Positions 1 to 7,689 of a stretch of 64,000 nucleotides of DNA are shown one piece after another. The notes under the pieces are model-generated. The model did no database searches and was not told the origin of the DNA. It was given only the letters and a program-made list of their open reading frames with translations. Position numbers and translations under genes: made by a program. Source of the stretch: Cytophagales bacterium (GTDB taxonomy: Bacteria > Bacteroidota > Bacteroidia > Cytophagales > Spirosomataceae); the NCBI GenBank assembly GCA_004292855.1, contig RDXN01000037.1, positions 1-64,000 on the forward strand, in the 5' to 3' direction. Numbering within the stretch: the first letter of the stretch is position 1; each line of letters begins with the position of its first letter.

Positions 1-105
1 TTCGGTGAATCGGTTCGCTTTCATTTCCCTTTTGTTTACCGTGAAAAGTAAGGTTTTTACTCTATTTTTCACTGGCTCACTTTTAGGGGTTCAAGACACC
101 GACTT

Positions 106-1371
106 ATGCATCATACAGGATTAATCCAGTTTGATATTGATCTCAAAGACAATCCCCGTATTAGAAACTTTGCAGATCTTAAAGCAAAGATTGCCAAACT
201 TCCGTTTGTTGCCTACTGTGGCCTTTCTGCATCGGCTAGAGGATATTGGGGCTTGGTTCCCATCGCCTACCCAGAACGCCACGGCCAGCATTTTGACGCA
301 ATGATGAGGGTGTTTACTCGTCACCGAATTGCGCTGGATACCAAGCCACGCAACGTGGCCAGCGCACGGTGCTACTCGTATGACCTTACCGCCTACCTGC
401 CAGAGAAAGTACATCTTTTTGAACTCTACGACGTTCCCAAGCCACCACCTCTTAAAGACCTAAAGTTTACGGCTGATGCCGATAAGGACCGTCAACGTGT
501 AGAGGTTTGCGTTGCCGAAATCGTGCGACGTGGCGAGTATGTCGCAGACTACGGAGACTGGTATGAGATTGGTTGCAGTTTCGCCAACACATACGGGGAA
601 AGCGGTCGCCAATACTTCCATCTCGTTAGCCAGCACTACCCGAAGTACAGCCCGATTGAAACAGACAAACAGTTCACGGCCTGTCTGAAAGGTAAGTCCA
701 AAGCAACGCTAGGCAGCTTCTTCCACTTCTGTAAGCAGTTGGGCATAGAGTACAAAGACCTCCTAGAGCCGGAACGCCCATATACTCCCCCCGCCCCGCG
801 ATCACAGCCGACAAAGACATGGGACCACCCGAAACCGGGAATAACAGTAACGCCCCAACCCAGCCCTCAGCCAGCACCCGCCCCGTCTCCCATCGCTGAG
901 GACGTGGCCCCGGCGGTCGATGCGCCAGCACCCGTACAGATTGTTCCGTTGGCTGAGGTATTAGCACAGATGCGCGGGTTGGATTTTCGCCAATCAGCCG
1001 CACCCGTACCCGGCGTTGAGTACCTGACCGTAACCACCGACGACGATTACCCGGTCGAATGGGATGCCCCTAAACCTTCTGTTGAGCAGGAGCAAAGCCC
1101 CCTCGACCGGATGGTGAGCAAGAATCCGGCACTATCCGAGTTGATTAGCTCACTCAATTTAGAAGTGATCGACACGCCACCCGAACCAGCGCGTTACCTC
1201 TACGCGATAGGCCGTGAGACGACAGCACCGCGACCAACGAAGCCAACGCCAACCGTACAGCAAAAGCCCGTAGAGAGGGCTACAACGGCCCGTAAACAGA
1301 CGTTCTACGAATGGACTAAAACTAACCCTGCCTTTGCCCACTTAGGCGTTAATTCTCTCTCCCAAGCATGA
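106..1371 (+). CDS. Primase-like protein (BT4734/VirE-N-type domain plus PriCT_2-like domain), 5' end probably frameshifted
   Basis: Residues 1-115 match the C-terminal part of the BT4734-like (VirE N-terminal) domain: HTGLIQFDIDLKDN near the start, then a GRGYWG-type loop. Residues 130-210 resemble a PriCT_2 (primase C-terminal 2) domain, with a W-x-x-IG pattern and a G-K-S-K-A-T segment. The rest is a long proline-rich, probably disordered tail. Such proteins occur in Bacteroidota phages and mobile elements and are thought to act in replication; the exact activity is unknown. The usual 70-100 residues ahead of HTGL are missing in this frame. Frame 2 is open from base 2 and its translation just before base 106 would complete the domain, so a one-base deletion near 104-107 is likely. 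The stop overlaps the next start (ATGA), indicating an operon. Confidence 0.75.
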   Translation: MHHTGLIQFDIDLKDNPRIRNFADLKAKIAKLPFVAYCGLSASARGYWGLVPIAYPERHGQHFDAMMRVFTRHRIALDTKPRNVASARCYSYDLTAYLPEKVHLFELYDVPKPPPLKDLKFTADADKDRQRVEVCVAEIVRRGEYVADYGDWYEIGCSFANTYGESGRQYFHLVSQHYPKYSPIETDKQFTACLKGKSKATLGSFFHFCKQLGIEYKDLLEPERPYTPPAPRSQPTKTWDHPKPGITVTPQPSPQPAPAPSPIAEDVAPAVDAPAPVQIVPLAEVLAQMRGLDFRQSAAPVPGVEYLTVTTDDDYPVEWDAPKPSVEQEQSPLDRMVSKNPALSELISSLNLEVIDTPPEPARYLYAIGRETTAPRPTKPTPTVQQKPVERATTARKQTFYEWTKTNPAFAHLGVNSLSQA

Positions 1372-1802
1372 AACCCGTACTACCCGTATTTCGTCTGTTT
1401 CCAAGCGATACAGCCGCCGATCTTGACGATCTACAGTCTTACTTGCTCTCCTGCCCTGGCTACGCTCAAAATGCGTACAATCACGGCAAAAGTACTGAAC
1501 ACATTCATTTGCTAGGCCACGTTGATAGGGTGGAATCAGCAATCAGACAGTTCGTATCTGGGGCCGTTAACAATTTAACATCCTGCCGAAGTGAGGTCAA
1601 CGACTTCTATCAGTGTCGGCCCGATGCCGCCCCTAGAATGACCGCCTTTGCGCTGGATTCAGTATTGGCTTTTCTAGTGGAAGGTGAATTTTACGAGGCT
1701 GTTTCGAGACTGAACCTAGTACGCCAACATCTGCAACGGCGGTTTGGAGTTATCACAGAGGGCGACTACGAACGATTGACACAAGGCGCGACTACCGTTT
1801 AA
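1368..1802 (+). CDS. Unknown protein, first of two tandem paralogues
   Basis: A 144-residue soluble protein of unrecognised family. Its ATG overlaps the stop of the primase-like gene by four bases, so the two are probably translationally coupled. It aligns over its full length with the next gene: a shared N-terminal pattern (P-x-x-R-L-F-x-x-D, then A-D-L), a central S-G-x-x-N-N-L segment, a cysteine-containing stretch (about residues 70-85), and a basic C-terminal motif R-x-H-L-x-R-R-[FY]-G-[VI]. No signal peptide, membrane segment or catalytic motif is visible, and it appears mainly alpha-helical. Being in the replication operon, it may serve the element's replication or its control; that is inference only. 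Confidence 0.7.
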   Translation: MKPVLPVFRLFPSDTAADLDDLQSYLLSCPGYAQNAYNHGKSTEHIHLLGHVDRVESAIRQFVSGAVNNLTSCRSEVNDFYQCRPDAAPRMTAFALDSVLAFLVEGEFYEAVSRLNLVRQHLQRRFGVITEGDYERLTQGATTV

Positions 1803-1817
1803 ACCACTCAAACGAAC

Positions 1818-2288
1818 ATGAGAACACAACCAACGTTCCCCATTATGCGTCTATTCGCACCCGATGCACAGGCAGACTTAGAAGCCCTGCAAACGTGGTT
1901 CTTCACTGCCCCCCGCAATGCAGACAATGCCAAACAAAGAGGGGTAAGTAGCGACATTCACCACACCATGTTACACTTAGATGGCGTAGAACACGCCTTG
2001 AAGCAGTGGATTAGCGGCACAGCAAACAACCTTGCCGATGTACGAGAGGTCTGCGACGCTTTCTTTGAGTGCTTACCCGAATCTGCAGCACGAGTCATTA
2101 GCTTCTGTGTGGAAAGTATGTACTGGTATTTGGTTGAACATCATCAGTACTACGAATTGGCCCACCGAATTGAGATTCTTCGTAAACACCTCCGGCGACG
2201 GTATGGCATAACCTGTAACGGCGACTTTGAGAAGTTCACCAAACTAGCTGAGGAAATGGCCGCGCAAAATAATAGTTATATGAGGTAG
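1818..2288 (+). CDS. Unknown protein, second of two tandem paralogues
   Basis: A 156-residue paralogue of the preceding gene, starting 15 bases after its stop. Shared landmarks are an N-terminal R-L-F-x-x-D-A-x-A-D-L segment, a central W-I-S-G-T-A-N-N-L segment, and a C-terminal R-K-H-L-R-R-R-Y-G-I motif. It differs by extra aromatic residues in the middle (MYWYLVEHHQYYEL) and a longer C-terminus. No signal peptide or catalytic motif is visible. Divergence between the copies is high although they lie side by side, so the duplication is old or was gained with the element. The function is unknown. Confidence 0.7.
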   Translation: MRTQPTFPIMRLFAPDAQADLEALQTWFFTAPRNADNAKQRGVSSDIHHTMLHLDGVEHALKQWISGTANNLADVREVCDAFFECLPESAARVISFCVESMYWYLVEHHQYYELAHRIEILRKHLRRRYGITCNGDFEKFTKLAEEMAAQNNSYMR

Positions 2289-2347
2289 ATATGAGGTATG
2301 AGTATGTACCTTATTTTCGAGCCTAATTCTGCTTTACCTTTTTTGTT

Positions 2348-2818
2348 ATGCTACGTTTTGCCCTTGCCATCATTGGCGTTTTATGCTTGCATTATAGTCA
2401 GGCTCAGAAATTTACAGTAGGTGAGATCATAAAGTTGAGAACGGTTAGTTATGAGCAATTTGATTCCTTCGTTTCCCGCAGGGGATATAACTTTATTGAA
2501 ATCAGAAAGACAGAATATTCAACTTCACACGCCTTTGCATTTGATGCCGATGGACACATGGCATCCAGGCATATTGCATATATAGTCAATAAGTATGGGG
2601 AAGTAATGATTACTTATCAAACTTCAATAGTGAGTGAATACAACTCCATTAAAGCGGGAATCAAACAAGCAGGGTTTGTGCATAGTGAAACGGGAGAGTT
2701 CAACAACTGTCCGTTTTTCGATTATAAAAAAGGCGACAGGACTTTTAGTATCACAACATGTCAGAGCGAAGACCGATATGGGAATCCAAAAACGTACTAC
2801 GAAATAAGCCTTAATTAA
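2348..2818 (+). CDS. Secreted protein of unknown function
   Basis: A 156-residue protein with a clear N-terminal signal peptide (hydrophobic residues 4-15, likely cleavage after S-Q-A near residue 19). The mature part is rich in beta-prone and aromatic residues and has two cysteines (near residues 117 and 138) that could form a disulphide in the periplasm. No family is recognised. It lies alone between the tandem paralogues and a strong terminator, at lower G+C than its neighbours. That suggests a cargo (morphon-like) gene of the element rather than part of the replication operon. Confidence 0.65.
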   Translation: MLRFALAIIGVLCLHYSQAQKFTVGEIIKLRTVSYEQFDSFVSRRGYNFIEIRKTEYSTSHAFAFDADGHMASRHIAYIVNKYGEVMITYQTSIVSEYNSIKAGIKQAGFVHSETGEFNNCPFFDYKKGDRTFSITTCQSEDRYGNPKTYYEISLN

Positions 2819-2841
2819 AGGTCAGCATCAACCACAAAAAC

Positions 2842-2875
2842 AAAGCCCGTAGCGTTCAACTACGGGCTTTTTCTA
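2842..2875. terminator. Strong bidirectional intrinsic terminator
   Basis: A perfect 11-bp stem (2842-2852 with 2860-2870) with a 7-base loop is preceded by an A run and followed by TTTTT. It lies between the convergent ends of the secreted-protein gene and the minus-strand Q-rich gene, so it can stop transcription from both sides. Confidence 0.85.
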
Positions 2876-2893
2876 TCTGCCTGATTCGTGCGC

Positions 2894-4336
2894 CTACGCT
2901 GCGGGTTTATTTAACTGCCGTTTCCAGTATTCGCGTTGGTCTTTCAGCATAGCAATGGATTCGTTTTCTCGGTCTATTTGCGCCTGCCCAACTCGCGCCC
3001 ACAAATCGGCGTTGGCATTCGCCATACGGTTCTGTTGCATATTCTGCATGGCCCCGCCAATCAATCCCACGCCAATGTTTTGGGTATTCGCCTGCCGATT
3101 GATCTTCTCACCCTGAATGGCCTGCTCCATTGCCGTGGTTTGCCCTGTCACGGCTCCGTACTGCCCGAAGTTCTGGCGGGCCAGTCCCGCGTCGGCAACG
3201 GCTAGGTTCTGCGTAGCCGCGTTGCGCTGCATACCGAGATTGGTTAAGCCAGCCAGTGCCGCGCCAGGACTCGCGCCCCCACCTATGAGCAAACCCATAC
3301 CCGTCACGCCCTGCCGGTAGTTGTTGGCGATAGCCCCTTGTGCCGATGCCATTTCGACGGGCGTAAAGCCCTGATTGCGCCGTTCGGTAACTTCTTTCTG
3401 GTAATCCATCCATCGGTTAGGAATCGTCGGCATATCCACGCCTTTAGAGCCTAACCAAAGCCCCGTTGCCAGTTGCCCCACATTCAGAAGGCCCGTTGCC
3501 AAATTGTTTAGATCGGGCGTTGTTTTGGGCGTTGTCGTCTGCGCGGTGGTCGTGGTCGTTGGGGCCGCAACCGGATTGGCTTTGATACGCCCAGATAGGT
3601 CAGTGGTTAACGTTGTCGTTAACGGTTTAGGGGGTTGTCCTGCCCCTTGAATCGTCAATGGATTGTCTAGGCTTGCGGCCAGTTGAGTATTCTTCTTGTA
3701 ATCGGCGTAGGCTCCAAACGCAAACTTGGTCTTTGGCCCTTCGATACCATCAACAACGAGTGGCTTACCGTTTTTATCGGTAGCCCCCTCCGCGTTCAAA
3801 AACTTCTGTAGGTTGGCCGTTTCCCTGTTGTAGCGAACGACAGGAGTTTTAGGGACCGTAGCCTGCCGCTGTCTGCCTACCGTGTCGATGCGTTGCATGG
3901 TCCGTTCCAACCCCTGCGCCAGTTGTACGTCGGCTGAGGTTCGTCCGGCGTTCTGAGGGGTTGGAAGACCTACACTCGTTGAGGACAAAAGCCCCACACT
4001 CGTAGAAGGGGCCGGAACCGGAGAACTTGTAGCAGGTACGTAGGTTGCCGCCTGGCTGAGTAGCGTTCTAACCCGTTTTATCTTGTCGTCGTTGTTGTTC
4101 AGGAGTCCCCCGGCCAGTGGGCTACTGCGCGTTATAAAGCCGCTCATTTCCTGCCGTGCCTGTGCAACAAGGGCGTTATATTGTCGCTCCTGCTGTTCGC
4201 GCTGTGCCTGTTGCTGGCGGCTCAGATTAGCCTTGCTCTGTTCGGCCTTCACGCGCTGTTGCCTTTGTTCAAGCTGTGCAAGTTGCGCCATAAGAACGGC
4301 TATATCGTCATTGCGGCCCGGTTGATTGGTTGTCAT
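2894..4336 (-). CDS. Q-rich protein with peptidoglycan-binding-like segment; possible virion or ejection protein
   Basis: A 480-residue protein. Residues 10-65 form a glutamine-rich coiled coil. Residues 90-170 are low complexity with a repeated STSVGL motif. Residues 175-220 fit a PG_binding_1 domain: LQKFLN, then VDGIEGPKTKFAF. A threonine-rich linker follows at 250-275, then several glycine/alanine-rich amphipathic or hydrophobic helices (about 285-300, 340-375, 425-445) and a helical C-terminus. No signal peptide is seen. Known phage ejection, pilot and tail-hub proteins often combine coiled coils, cell-wall-binding domains and membrane-active helices, so a structural role is plausible. 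It lies opposite to the neighbouring replication genes. No capsid or terminase gene is visible, so the call stays tentative. Confidence 0.6.
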   Translation of the reverse strand: MTTNQPGRNDDIAVLMAQLAQLEQRQQRVKAEQSKANLSRQQQAQREQQERQYNALVAQARQEMSGFITRSSPLAGGLLNNNDDKIKRVRTLLSQAATYVPATSSPVPAPSTSVGLLSSTSVGLPTPQNAGRTSADVQLAQGLERTMQRIDTVGRQRQATVPKTPVVRYNRETANLQKFLNAEGATDKNGKPLVVDGIEGPKTKFAFGAYADYKKNTQLAASLDNPLTIQGAGQPPKPLTTTLTTDLSGRIKANPVAAPTTTTTAQTTTPKTTPDLNNLATGLLNVGQLATGLWLGSKGVDMPTIPNRWMDYQKEVTERRNQGFTPVEMASAQGAIANNYRQGVTGMGLLIGGGASPGAALAGLTNLGMQRNAATQNLAVADAGLARQNFGQYGAVTGQTTAMEQAIQGEKINRQANTQNIGVGLIGGAMQNMQQNRMANANADLWARVGQAQIDRENESIAMLKDQREYWKRQLNKPAA

Positions 4337-4369
4337 GTTTCGTTGTTGTTTACTGGTTTATGAAATCGG

Positions 4370-4747
4370 TTATGCGTTGCCCGGTAACAGGTTTAAGTTG
4401 TAGGCGATCTGGTTAGAAATCCAGTACGACGACAACGCTTTGCGTCGGATAAGGTCACGGTCTAAAAGCTCTTTCAGCCCTAAGCTAATGTTGCAGATGC
4501 TTCGGGCGTTGTACTTGCGAATCTCTACCAGCGTAGCCATTGCCGAGCCATCGGGCGTGAGTTTCGCGCACAAGATCAGGAGTGTGCGTAGAGCCACCGG
4601 ACTAAGGGTCATTAGTATGGTAAGCCAATATTCCGTAAGATTCAGCACCACCACCGTTTGCCCCCTTCCTTCGGTCCTGTAGGGGTTCGCCGTTTTATAC
4701 ATCTTTGTTTGTCGAAGGCTACGCCGTTTTGTTGTGTCTGTTTGCAT
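4370..4747 (-). CDS. Small winged-helix, replication-initiator-like protein
   Basis: The C-terminal 80 residues have a winged-helix pattern: a helix with L-S-P-V-A-L-R-T-L-L-I-L, a second helix, a recognition-type helix around S-I-C-N-I-S-L-G-L-K-E-L, then R-D-L-I-R-R and a wing ending in YWISNQIAYNLNLLPG. That ending recalls RepL/MarR-like plasmid replication proteins (Y-W-I-N-P endings), which is why replication initiation is suggested. The N-terminus is basic. The reading frame extends to 4861; ATG codons at 4747 and 4702 are both plausible, and the latter has an A-rich leader (ACAAACAAAG). It lies just upstream, in its own direction, of the Q-rich gene and next to the hairpin-rich gene-free stretch, which fits a replication or control gene. 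Confidence 0.55.
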   Translation of the reverse strand: MQTDTTKRRSLRQTKMYKTANPYRTEGRGQTVVVLNLTEYWLTILMTLSPVALRTLLILCAKLTPDGSAMATLVEIRKYNARSICNISLGLKELLDRDLIRRKALSSYWISNQIAYNLNLLPGNA

Positions 4748-4861
4748 TGCTCTGTGAATCAACCTGTACATAGGCATAACGGGAGTTGTACCCGTAACGT
4801 TGGTATTTGTCGGGCAAGAAAAACCTATAACCCACCTACAACCCATCTTCAACCCCCGCAA

Positions 4862-5642
4862 AAGCAGGATTAAAAAGCGAAGTCCTTAAAAAGGACAACG
4901 GGTATGGTAGGGTGTGAACTGGTTAACGCCCTCAGCAAACACCTGATAATCAACGGCTCCGCACTTTTGCGGAGCGAACCTCGTTTGACATTTCAGTCAA
5001 GCGAGCAGGTTTCTACCATTTTGAGCAAAAACCCTAGTCCGTTTTTCGGAGCGCGCAAATGTGCGCCGTCCTAATTACCCCGATTTCAGGGTTTTAAAAC
5101 CTCTCGATTTCGAGACCTTTACCAATTGCCCCCTCTCGCCCCGCCACCATGTACCCGCTACCTGACTATATGCCGAGGTAACGGTACTTGCAGGAAAATA
5201 CCCCCCCCCGGTCTATGCCCCCGGCCTGAGAAAAACGAGTCCCACTTATTCCGTTTGAAACGCGGATAGTCGGCTTTGCTCTTCAAATGGGACAGCGAAA
5301 AAGCATTCTGACTCTGCGCTTGGGACTACTACTACGCGCATCCCCGTTCGCGCCCCTCTTTTCCAACCACCCCCCGCCGTTCCTGTGGCAGGAAGACATA
5401 TAAGGGATTCCTTACATTCAAGGGGGTAGGGGCCTGCATGTTCTGGTTTGATAATCGGTAGGGAGCAGCCAGCCAGCGACAGCCACAAGGGGGCAGCGGT
5501 GCAGGTGTGTAGGTTGCTGTACGTGAGGGCATGGCTTTAAATCAAGAATGGTCTTGATCTTTAAAGTAGTTGGTTGCAAGTGCTAGCAATTGGCATTTGG
5601 GTGCTGAGAAAATATCGGGGCAAAAATATTTATTGGAATAAA
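4862..5642. other. Hairpin-rich gene-free stretch, candidate origin or control region
   Basis: No convincing gene is seen in about 800 bases between divergent genes. It contains a 7-bp perfect hairpin (4956-4962 with 4969-4975), an outer 8-bp inverted repeat AAAACCCT/AGGGTTTT (5028-5035 with 5088-5095) that encloses a GCGCA/TGCGC stem (5053-5057 with 5062-5066), a TCTCG/CGAGA hairpin (5102-5106 with 5111-5115), and a run of nine C residues at 5201-5209. Bases 4925-4937 also repeat a word found in the terminator at 7605. The position beside a winged-helix gene suggests a replication origin or operator; this is inference. Confidence 0.45.
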
Positions 5643-5674
5643 TTTGCAATATATCTGTTGCATGTATATCTTTG
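5643..5674 (+). promoter_or_regulatory. Bacteroidota-type promoter for the RadC-like gene
   Basis: TTTG at 5643-5646 and TATCTTTG at 5667-5674 are separated by 20 bases, matching the Bacteroidota consensus (TTTG or TTG, then TAnnTTTG). Transcription would start near 5680. This rules against upstream in-frame starts for the following gene and favours the ATG at 5724. Confidence 0.6.
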
Positions 5675-5723
5675 TTTCATAATTCAATCCTGGGGGCAAC
5701 AGGTAAAACACGGCACTGATTAT

Positions 5724-6254
5724 ATGAATACCTCAACTACCTACGGCGTATCTCCTACGCGCCAACGTCGGGCAATGAAAACACAAAGCCCGGTCCTGAT
5801 TTCCCGCCAAAAGCTAACGGCAAAGATGATGGTTGAGGAACCAGCCGTTGAGTTTGCGGCCCGTAAAGTCACCTGCTCACGCGATATCTACTCGATAGCG
5901 GAACGCTTCATTGATTGGGACGACATCAACGTGATTGAGTCTGCTCACGCTATCTATTTGAATCGGGCTAACGTGCCGGTCGCCTGGGCCTTGCTCTCAA
6001 CGGGGGGAATGTCGGCAACGATTGTCGATGCCAAAGTGGTTTTCTCTCACGCGCTTCTGTGCCAAGCCGATAGTATAATCCTGCTACACAATCACCCGTC
6101 AGGACAGCTTACCCCAAGCCAGCCAGATAAAGACCTCACGCGGACTATGGTTGAGGGGGCTAAACTGTTGGGAATGCGTGTACTCGATCATCTTATCCTC
6201 ACCCCATCCGGTGCTTACCTCAGCTTTGCCGATGAAGGTCTAATGCCTTACTAA
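5724..6254 (+). CDS. RadC/JAB-domain protein
   Basis: The JAB/MPN metalloprotease-fold domain typical of RadC-like proteins fills most of the chain. The signature HNHPSG is followed by TPSQPDKD, giving the H-x-H and S-x2-D-type JAMM zinc ligands, with an upstream glutamate in the V-I-E-S-A-H strand. Length (176 aa) fits short mobile-element RadC proteins that lack the N-terminal helix-hairpin-helix part. The frame is open upstream to 5574, but the promoter at 5643-5674 makes the ATG at 5724 the better start; 5775 is an alternative. RadC proteins of this type are very common on Bacteroidota plasmids, integrative elements and prophages, where their role is unproven. Two small genes follow in the same direction. 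Confidence 0.85.
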   Translation: MNTSTTYGVSPTRQRRAMKTQSPVLISRQKLTAKMMVEEPAVEFAARKVTCSRDIYSIAERFIDWDDINVIESAHAIYLNRANVPVAWALLSTGGMSATIVDAKVVFSHALLCQADSIILLHNHPSGQLTPSQPDKDLTRTMVEGAKLLGMRVLDHLILTPSGAYLSFADEGLMPY

Positions 6255-6274
6255 CCCTAGACCAACTCCAGCAC

Positions 6275-6529
6275 ATGAAAGCACCTGATGATTTCTCATT
6301 CCTGCTCAAGATCGAGCACCTTAAAAGCCGCCTTTCGCGTGTGGCTTCTCAGTCCATGCAAGCCAAATCTAAGCGTCAGCAAATGGCCCTAGTCGGTCAT
6401 GCGGTCGGTCTGTACGAAGCATTGATTCACTTTGGAGTCACCCGGAACGACGCCGATGCCGTATTGCTCTACAAGGTTCGCTACGAAGACGTTGAGGCAT
6501 TCTCAACCCTGTTTCACCAACTACGATAA
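6275..6529 (+). CDS. Small unknown protein downstream of RadC
   Basis: An 84-residue basic, mainly helical protein with no recognised domain. It starts 20 bases after the RadC stop and is followed by a terminator, so the two genes probably form one transcript. The middle has a K-S-K-R-Q-Q-M-A-L-V segment and an acidic C-terminal half. No signal peptide is seen. Confidence 0.6.
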   Translation: MKAPDDFSFLLKIEHLKSRLSRVASQSMQAKSKRQQMALVGHAVGLYEALIHFGVTRNDADAVLLYKVRYEDVEAFSTLFHQLR

Positions 6530-6536
6530 ATCAACC

Positions 6537-6566
6537 GGAGCCGCTGACGTAGGCGGCTCCTTCTTT
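6537..6566 (+). terminator. Intrinsic terminator after the RadC transcript
   Basis: A perfect 8-bp G+C-rich stem (GGAGCCGC at 6537-6544 with GCGGCTCC at 6553-6560) is followed by TTCTTTC. Confidence 0.75.
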
Positions 6567-6593
6567 CAATCTTAAACCAACAACACAAACACA

Positions 6594-6929
6594 ATGGAAA
6601 TGCAACAATCAGCCAAACGCGTTATCACGTTAGAACTCGTTACCACCACTGCAACCGAAGAACTGTATTGGGCCTTAGTTGAACGGCGTAAGGTTCTCCA
6701 CGATCAATCAATCGTCTGGATTGCTGAACAGGAGTACGACTCGTACCTCCAAACAAAAGCCGAGATGGAATCAATCGAGGAGATGATTACCGACCTGTTC
6801 ATGCAAATGCACGACCGTTTGGGGCAGCTACAACCCCGTTTGCCCCACGCCGAAGAGTTAGTCAGTGAATTGAACAAATCCCGAAAGGAAGAACTACTCG
6901 AAATGCTAGGCGTAACCAAGCCCGAATAA
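6594..6929 (+). CDS. Small acidic helical protein of unknown function
   Basis: A 111-residue acidic protein, helical throughout, with a likely coiled coil at 45-105 (EYDSYLQTKAEMESIEEMI and onward). No known family is recognised. It stands alone between two intrinsic terminators, so it is a separate transcription unit, as cargo genes of phages often are. ATG at 6594 or 6600 could be used. Confidence 0.6.
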   Translation: MEMQQSAKRVITLELVTTTATEELYWALVERRKVLHDQSIVWIAEQEYDSYLQTKAEMESIEEMITDLFMQMHDRLGQLQPRLPHAEELVSELNKSRKEELLEMLGVTKPE

Positions 6930-6937
6930 AGCCAGTG

Positions 6938-6965
6938 GCCCCTACTCAATCCGGGTAGGGGCTTT
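6938..6965 (+). terminator. Intrinsic terminator
   Basis: A perfect 8-bp stem (GCCCCTAC at 6938-6945 with GTAGGGGC at 6955-6962) is followed by TTTA. Confidence 0.75.
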
Positions 6966-6980
6966 ACTATTTCAAACCAA

Positions 6981-7250
6981 ATGAACATGGAAGAAAACCC
7001 CCTTACAAACGATTGGGCGAAAACAGCCAGTAAAAGCACGTGCATCGCCCTCGGTCAACTTGCTGCCAAAGCAGGTGTTAGTTTAGAAGCAATTGCCGAA
7101 CATACAGGTTATGCGCTCTACAATCTAAAACGGCTCACTATCGGGCGTTACGACGCGCAGATGAGTCTTATTCTGAACGTTTTAAAGGCTATCAATGAGC
7201 TTTCCGGTAATGAGTTTAATCTAAGTGATATTCAGCCGCCAAGATTATGA
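6981..7250 (+). CDS. HTH-like small regulator, first of a tandem pair
   Basis: An 89-residue protein with a Cro/XRE-like helix-turn-helix order: helix 2-3 region L-A-A-K-A-G-V-S-L-E-A-I-A-E-H-T-G, then a basic recognition-like segment N-L-K-R-L, and a C-terminal L-N-V-L-K-A-I-N-E-L-S-G helix. The last part is repeated in the next gene (K-A-M-N-E-L-S-G), showing that the two are paralogues. Its stop overlaps the next ATG (ATGA). The sequence departs from classical XRE repressors at the turn, so DNA binding is likely but not certain. Confidence 0.65.
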   Translation: MNMEENPLTNDWAKTASKSTCIALGQLAAKAGVSLEAIAEHTGYALYNLKRLTIGRYDAQMSLILNVLKAINELSGNEFNLSDIQPPRL

Positions 7251-7555
7251 ATAAGACCCAACAAACTCCCGAACAGGTAAAGGCTATGGAGGAAGCCCGC
7301 CAAGCCGCGCAACAGGTAGGGCACAGACTAGGAGAAATAGCGAGGGAAGCCGGGGTAACACGTGTTGCCATTGCTCAACACATTGGCATTACTCGACAAA
7401 ACATTGACCGAGTATTTAACGACGAGAAGCATATTGTAAGGCTTGATATAGCCCTGCTTTGTATTAAAGCTATGAATGAATTATCGGGACGTGTCCCCGC
7501 CTTGACACTTGCTGATGTTATCCCCGCGCCAGCCGAGCCTATTTTTTTGCCTTGA
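7247..7555 (+). CDS. HTH-like small regulator, second of a tandem pair
   Basis: A 102-residue protein whose HTH is clearer than in its upstream paralogue: L-G-E-I-A-R-E-A-G-V-T-R-V-A-I-A-Q-H-I-G-I-T-R-Q-N-I-D-R-V, with the typical G-[VI]-T before the recognition helix. It overlaps the previous gene by four bases. A co-expressed pair of related HTH proteins could form heterodimers or act as opposing switch proteins; that is speculation. A strong terminator follows. Confidence 0.7.
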   Translation: MNKTQQTPEQVKAMEEARQAAQQVGHRLGEIAREAGVTRVAIAQHIGITRQNIDRVFNDEKHIVRLDIALLCIKAMNELSGRVPALTLADVIPAPAEPIFLP

Positions 7556-7604
7556 AATAGGCAAATACGCCTATAAAACACCTACACAATAGGTATGTAC
7601 AGAA

Positions 7605-7646
7605 AAACGCCCTCAGCAGCTAATCAACCGTTGAGGGCGTTTCTAT
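7605..7646. terminator. Bidirectional intrinsic terminator
   Basis: A perfect 11-bp stem (AAACGCCCTCA at 7605-7615 with TGAGGGCGTTT at 7632-7642) has a 16-base loop. It lies between the convergent HTH gene and the small minus-strand gene. Confidence 0.8.
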
Positions 7647-7689
7647 TGGCCCAAATATGCCCGTAGCGTGACAATCTATAGAAAGGCAA

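Noticed and set aside
5201-5209. C9 tract as a phase-variation switch
   Set aside because: It lies outside any supported gene, so no switched product can be named.
5246-5532. Two overlapping minus-strand frames in the gene-free stretch
   Set aside because: They have low-complexity composition, no recognisable family and no promoter. They were left as noncoding.
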